This document shows, piece by piece, positions 59,240-64,000 of a stretch of DNA of 64,000 nucleotides. The stretch comes from Ulota crispa (taxonomy: Eukaryota > Streptophyta > Bryopsida > Orthotrichales > Orthotrichaceae), in contig OY987243.1 in NCBI GenBank assembly GCA_963920765.1, forward strand, positions 2,108,001-2,172,000. Direction: 5' to 3'. The translations under genes and the position numbers were made by a program. Each line of letters starts with the position of its first letter. Positions within the stretch are counted from its first letter, which is position 1. A model generated the notes under the pieces. The model did not search any database. It saw only the letters and a list, made by a program, of their open reading frames with translations, and had not been told where the DNA came from.

Positions 59240-61307
59240 CTGTCGCTGAGCAGCAGTTTTTTTGTTAATATGGCTTAAGCTGCTTTGGCGTGACGGCCAG
59301 CAATTGTGTATAGGTCAGAGAAGGTTGTCTGGTTTAGGTGCTTAGCTGGTAGTGGTTCTTGCTCTTGTATGTTGCAACTCTTGCAAGGAACAGGCGATCA
59401 TATTTCAGCTTGTACTGTACAGAGATTCTGGAGTTGTGAATCAGGTCTTCAGTTTTCTGCTTGTGAACCCGGAAGGGCATGTGCCATGCTCAAGCTCCTG
59501 CGAGAGGAGCAGTTGAAGTAGCCACCTATTGTATTTGCTACTTGACATGATACAAGCCGTCTTCTGAATGACAAAGGGCCGACTTCAAATCACATGATCA
59601 TACTTAGGATACTGTCTGTTTGAAGTACTCACTGTTGGGAATTGTGTGTAAGTTGCAAGAGTCGCAAATTATAGGCTGGGTTGAGTATGACTATGAGTCT
59701 TCGATTGATTTGTTGAGCGAACCAAGATCATGTAACCCCTAATGGCCACACCTTAAGGGCTCTTAATTCTGGCGAAGCCATCCCTACTAGTCCTTGCACT
59801 TCAGAGGTCGTTCTTAAGGAGTTGTAGGTAGGTTTCAGAGGATTTGCAGATGGGCAGGAATGGTGGTAGCAAAAGCCCCAGGAAAGTACTGAAGCTCTGG
59901 TTTCACCTTTGATTTGGACAGGATTCACTTTGCTAACATCAGATGTAAAAAGGCAGTGTGCCCACTTAGTTGTATTTAGTTTACAGAAGGCTGGTGCTGT
60001 GCATCATGATTGTATTCTAGCCTACAGCGTTCTTCACACTTGCTTAACGGCAAGCATTTCATGCAAGCGATCATTAGCCTGGATTCACAAGCTAACACCG
60101 ATTGACACAGTTCCGGTAAGTCATGATCTCCTCGAAGTGGAAGAGGGATGCAAGTAGGCGGCTGTTAAATCTCTCGCTGTTCTGCTAATCTAACCAGCTT
60201 CTTCTGGACAGTATCCGGCAAGCCCTAGTGGAGAAGTACTGAAGCAAGCTAGTCAGAGAATTGCATGTGGAGGCAAGTGAGCTGTGTGCATGCGTGGGCG
60301 GTGTGAGGACTGGGTTTGGTGCAATTCTGTCATCTTGGCTCCAAAGAGCGCAAAACCCGCCCTGTGGATGCTCAAGGCATGGACCATCGGGTCTCCAGAG
60401 CGAAGTTTGTCTTTTTCGAACCCCAGGCCCCAGCATGAGATGGCTTCCATTACTCCAAGAGGCTCACTAACTACTATTCAAGCAGTCAAGCAGTCACTGC
60501 CACAGCGAAAGAGCCTCGTCTTGGCTTAACTCGTGTTTCAAACATCTATGCAGCTCAGGGAGAAGAGGATCGATGCGAAGGTGACCATTTTAGGTTTGTA
60601 GTTGAGGGCTTCCAGTTGCCAGTAAGACCTAAAGTATAGAGTTTGGAGCATTTGGGAGGTAATTTTCGACATTTAGTCGATTTAATCCTGGAATAAATTT
60701 CTCTAAAAAGATTTCCTGTATTAGCTCCCACCAAAGTATCGCCCAGTTTTCACCTTTCACCCCTGGCTAAACCCTCCCTGGGTGCCTCCGCCTCCGACGG
60801 AGGCTCCCACTGCTGAATGCTGACCACATCGATTGGCCAAATGGATTCCATGAAATCGTTTTGTCTGAACTTCACCCAACTGTCGTTGTTGTTGTTGCAC
60901 CAAGTTGCTGACGAGTGTGCTCTTGCTCTTTGATTTACGCAGGCACGCACCTGACAGAGAGATTGGCTGCAAGGTATGGATCCACCATTTGTAGTTGGTA
61001 CACTAGTCTTAGTTTTTTTCCTCATCACTTGGCTTGTTCTCTCCAAGCATCTTTGTTGTTGAAATCATTTGTTCAAGCTTTCCTTGTGGACTCGCATTGT
61101 AGGACCCCATCCCGACCGCTCGAGGAGGTTTGTACGCCTCGGCTTGCCAGAAGCCAAGATCGAGCCCTACTCAAAATGCAGATGGAGCCTTGGTCAACTT
61201 GAGAGATAAAGCTGAATTTCAAGAGAGAAGATTACGGGGAAGACGAGGCCTTGTACAAAATCAAACAGCCAATCTCCTTGTTGTAACCCTCAGGCACCCA
61301 TTTTAAC
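59240..61307. other. 3' flank of the Dof-like gene and unassigned balanced-GC sequence
   Basis: The first few hundred bases are probably 3' UTR. Beyond that are only frames of 60-98 codons on both strands without recognisable domains. A CCCCTAATGGCC word at about 59735 may be an orphan end of a TTAA element. A GC hairpin (GCCTCCGCCTCCGACGGAGGC) lies near 60786-60806. Confidence 0.4.
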
Positions 61308-61730
61308 ATTAGAGAAAATATGAACTCTCCATAAGGCCCTTAAGAGTTGACACTTTTAACATTTATTGAGTTTAGGCCGGGTACATTAAAAGCATGTGTG
61401 AAGTGTCTCTACCTTCTATGATTTTTCTATTATACATCACAAAAATTATGAATAGAAAATGGCAATCTAGTACTATGTCACAATTTCTTAATTATTCTCC
61501 TACTATTGTACACAATCATAACTAATGTTATCCTCACAAGTACTAGGCTAAAGATTTTAATATAGAGAAAAAGGACCATGGTAATATGTACATGTAATTG
61601 TGACGCTCAATAAAAATTGGACATGCCAATGTGAGTCATGATTGTAGTCAAAGGCATAATAGGGTGCAAGAAATTTTTATTACTCCAAAGTACAAATTAA
61701 AACAATTAAGGAGACCCCTTGAGAGGGGTT
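61308..61730. mobile_element. CATTAGCAAA-family element, copy 3 (diverged, reverse)
   Basis: It is similar to the reverse complement of 24113-24292 and beyond (GCATGTGTGAAGTGTCTCTA, GGCCCTTAA). The ends are decayed and the limits approximate. From 61731 to 62385 there are only unassigned short frames. Confidence 0.5.
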
Positions 61731-62385
61731 CTTAGCGGCCTTCTGGAGAGCTCATGCAACATTCCCTTTTGTACGGTGTGGAGGAGGTTCATGCGGTCTC
61801 GGCTTGTATTTCGTTTTGCTAAGCCGAATCACAGGTTGCTTGCTGATCATCTGGATTGCATTGCATTTGCCTGTACCGTTGCAGTCTTGCATAGGAACTC
61901 CACGACAACTGCCAACTTTCTGAAGTACCTGAGCATGGAGAGCCGTAGCAAATGTCAAGCTCCAACCAACTGCATGTGAGATTCTTTCCTGTTTTCATGA
62001 CACTTGTTTTGGTAGGTCGGTTTCATGAGTTTCATTTGCTTTACTACGAAGAACTCGACTGATGCTCCGATCCACACGATCTTTAGGTTTGCTCAAATTC
62101 CTAGCTGAGGAGGGGCCTTTAGGAATTCTAGCGCTTGAAAGGCCCATATGCAGCTGCAAGCGCCCCAGATCCACGAACACAAAATAGAATAAGAAGGCAA
62201 AGACCAAAAGGTGAGACTGATTCTACCGCAGCTGATCCGGAAGGCTCTTCATCAGTCATAGATTCTCACAGATTCTGTACATCTATGTGCAAAATCGCCA
62301 GGATGCATGCAGATGTGCTTTCGGAGCTGGACTGAATAGAGTATGAAGAGACACTCGTGTCATTGTGGGTGTTGGGCAACCTGCA

Positions 62386-62475
62386 AGGAATGGGATTCCA
62401 GCAACCAGGAATCGAACCTATGTCCTAGTGAGCCTGAAGTTTACGCACCGATGCCGCTTGCCGCCCGTCGCACCC
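62386..62475 (-). mobile_element. tRNA-derived SINE-like head or tRNA relic
   Basis: On the minus strand the stretch contains GGTTCGATTCC, a good pol III box B, about 45 bases after a weaker box A-like GCGGCATCGGTGCG. No full cloverleaf with a paired acceptor stem can be drawn, so it is more likely a SINE head or tRNA relic than a working tRNA. A short GTCGCACCC tandem flanks it. Confidence 0.35.
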
Positions 62476-63283
62476 GTCGCACCCGTCGCCCCTCTTCCAC
62501 GGTGGATTGAAAAAGGTAAGTAACTCTTCTTAGGGACAACCACGCACATGGTCAGTTGGTGAAGTCAGTGGGCAGTGGGCCTTAAATCTGGTACATTTTC
62601 CGCCTCCTTTTCCTGGCCGGTAACAAATACATGTAGCAGTGTTGTTAGTAGAGTGCTTGAGAAGATTCTAACCGGTATCGCAAACAAGCACTCGACGGAT
62701 GAAGATATACATGAGAGCATGCAGAGAGGGTAAAGCTGAGAGCTGCTGTGTTTCAATCTGTGTAGACTCAGGACAGTTGCAACACAAAGGCGTGCCCGGC
62801 AGCTTGCAGCAGCTTTTGTGGCAGTTAACGGGATCGGAGACAGGCGAGTCTGCTAATTTAAGCCAGTGCATCCATTCCTTCTGTGCTGATTTATTGATAT
62901 GGAGCAACCAGCGAGAGCAAGTGGGACATTTTGCTTTGTTTTAGCCCCCTGAGGAAAACGAACCTAGGATTGTCCGATGCGATAGGGGCTGAGAGTGGTT
63001 TTTTTGACGGTTGTACGCAGGCAATGCTTAGCTGGACCAGTAGCTCCTTGGACTACCAAAAGGTGGGCACCTGACTCCTGTGCAAGGCGCAGGAATTGAG
63101 ACTTAATAGAACTGGTACGTGCCTTGTAATTTTGCTTCATTCGAACTTCAAAGCACAGGCATGTTTAGAGTTGTGTGGGCGTGGTAATCAGTGACCATAG
63201 TGACCATTGCCTGTGACATAGTAAGGAGAGGACGAAGCAGCTTGCTGGGGTTTGGATCTGATTTGACCGGTGACCGTCACATA
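62476..63283. other. Unassigned sequence, no gene seen
   Basis: Balanced GC, frames up to about 80 codons on both strands, none with a recognisable domain. Confidence 0.4.
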
Positions 63284-63559
63284 ACACGTTATTCGTTAAT
63301 TTGAGAAAAAGCGTACAAAGTGGGATTTCTGGGTTTTCTTTTTCCAAAAAACGCCATATTCATTGAATTGGAAATTTGTTGACTGTTTTCCAATATACCA
63401 TCCAAAAATATGCTCTATTTGGACAATCTGAAAATTTGGACAAAAGTTCATTAACTAGGTTTTAGGTGACCTCCATAATTTGAATTAAGGTGGCAATTTT
63501 GGATTAAGGTGAGATACAAAATAATACCCATCGTTTTTCCAAATTAATGAATAACACGT
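63284..63559. mobile_element. ACGCC/ACACG-ended MITE, copy 6, with a second half-copy inside
   Basis: The ends are ACACGTTATTCGTTAATTTG and, inverted, ACGTGTTATTCATTAATTTG. Inside, at about 63350, another ACGCCATATTCATTGAATTG terminus appears, suggesting one element inserted in another. It is non-coding. Confidence 0.6.
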
Positions 63560-63562
63560 TAC

Positions 63563-63811
63563 ATGTTCTTGATGTGCAAGCGAAGGACTCGAGTGGACCG
63601 TGCCATTTCCAAGGACCAGGAAGAGGCCTTGAAAACCCTGCAGCTGATGCCATCCAAGGAAGAGGACGATGCCTCGGAAGCCTTGCGGATGCTATCCTCG
63701 GGAAGGGGAATTGGGAGTATTGGAGTGAGCTCGGCCATTTCAAAGAACAAGGAAGAGGTCACAGAAGCCCTGCTGATGCTATCCTTGGGAAGGGGAAGAG
63801 GAAGTGTGTGA
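63563..63811 (+). CDS. Hypothetical repeat-coding ORF (82 codons)
   Basis: The frame carries repeated blocks of the type AISK-(D/N)(Q/K)-EE---EAL--LS-GRG, seen at codons 14-49 and 58-80. The DNA repeats too (GCTGATGCTATCC and relatives). Enrichment in Glu, Lys, Leu and Ser suggests a helical repeat. It begins inside the MITE terminus, so the true gene, if any, may be only partly present or the ORF may be chance in a tandem repeat. No known family was recognised. Confidence 0.25.
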   Translation: MFLMCKRRTRVDRAISKDQEEALKTLQLMPSKEEDDASEALRMLSSGRGIGSIGVSSAISKNKEEVTEALLMLSLGRGRGSV

Positions 63812-64000
63812 CTCACGAAAGTTACATCCAACAACCATGAGTAACTGGGAGGAGTACGGGGGAGAAGTTGGTCCTGAATGCCCGATTCAAACAACAACCC
63901 TCGCCCTATGAAGCTTGCAATTGTGTGGACGGACGTGGCCACATGGGTAGCTGATAAAGTTTATGTATCATGAACTTACTAGACTTATTGGCTGTTTTTA

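Noticed and set aside
62386..62475. Functional tRNA gene
   Set aside because: Box B is good, but no acceptor stem pairs properly and the anticodon arm is not convincing.

Overview
The window is nuclear DNA of a land plant. It holds three recognisable protein genes, all on the + strand: a B3-domain transcription factor of the ABI3/FUS3/LEC2 (LAFL) type at 15.8-17.9 kb, the translesion polymerase scaffold REV1 at 43.6-52.0 kb, and an intronless gene with an unusual Dof-like zinc finger at 58.6-59.2 kb. The B3 and Dof-type folds point to the green plant lineage. Most introns I could place are about 70-360 bp, and the intergenic DNA is AT-rich and crowded with short inverted-repeat elements. That would fit a seed-free plant (bryophyte, lycophyte or fern), but the species cannot be fixed from sequence alone.

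Layout. 0-14 kb: AT-rich, gene-free, with nested DNA transposons, including a 3.4-kb TTAA-flanked element that carries a TatC-like (organellar) fragment, and a four-layer MITE nest at 13.3-14.1 kb. 14.1-18.4 kb: leader, coding exons and a possible alternative last exon of the B3 gene. 18.8-42 kb: more MITEs, a 726-bp foldback hairpin, a G-rich minisatellite, tandem duplications and a decayed minus-strand gene relic (33.5-34.5 kb). 42.7-52.0 kb: a two-unit tandem duplication followed by REV1, reconstructed here as 25 exons coding for about 1,215 aa. 52.7-58 kb: MITEs and AT-rich spacer. 58.5-64 kb: the Dof-like gene, unassigned higher-GC sequence, a tRNA-type SINE-like piece, and the start of a repeat-coding ORF at the window edge.

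The three genes do not form a pathway: one is a developmental regulator, one a DNA damage tolerance protein and one a putative regulator. The most unusual feature is the density of elements ending in CCCCTAA...TTAGGGG and flanked by TTAA, the signature of piggyBac-type (or Kolobok-type) transposition. At least ten such elements lie here, and one insertion is proven by an empty related site elsewhere in the same window. No transposase gene is visible, so all appear non-autonomous.
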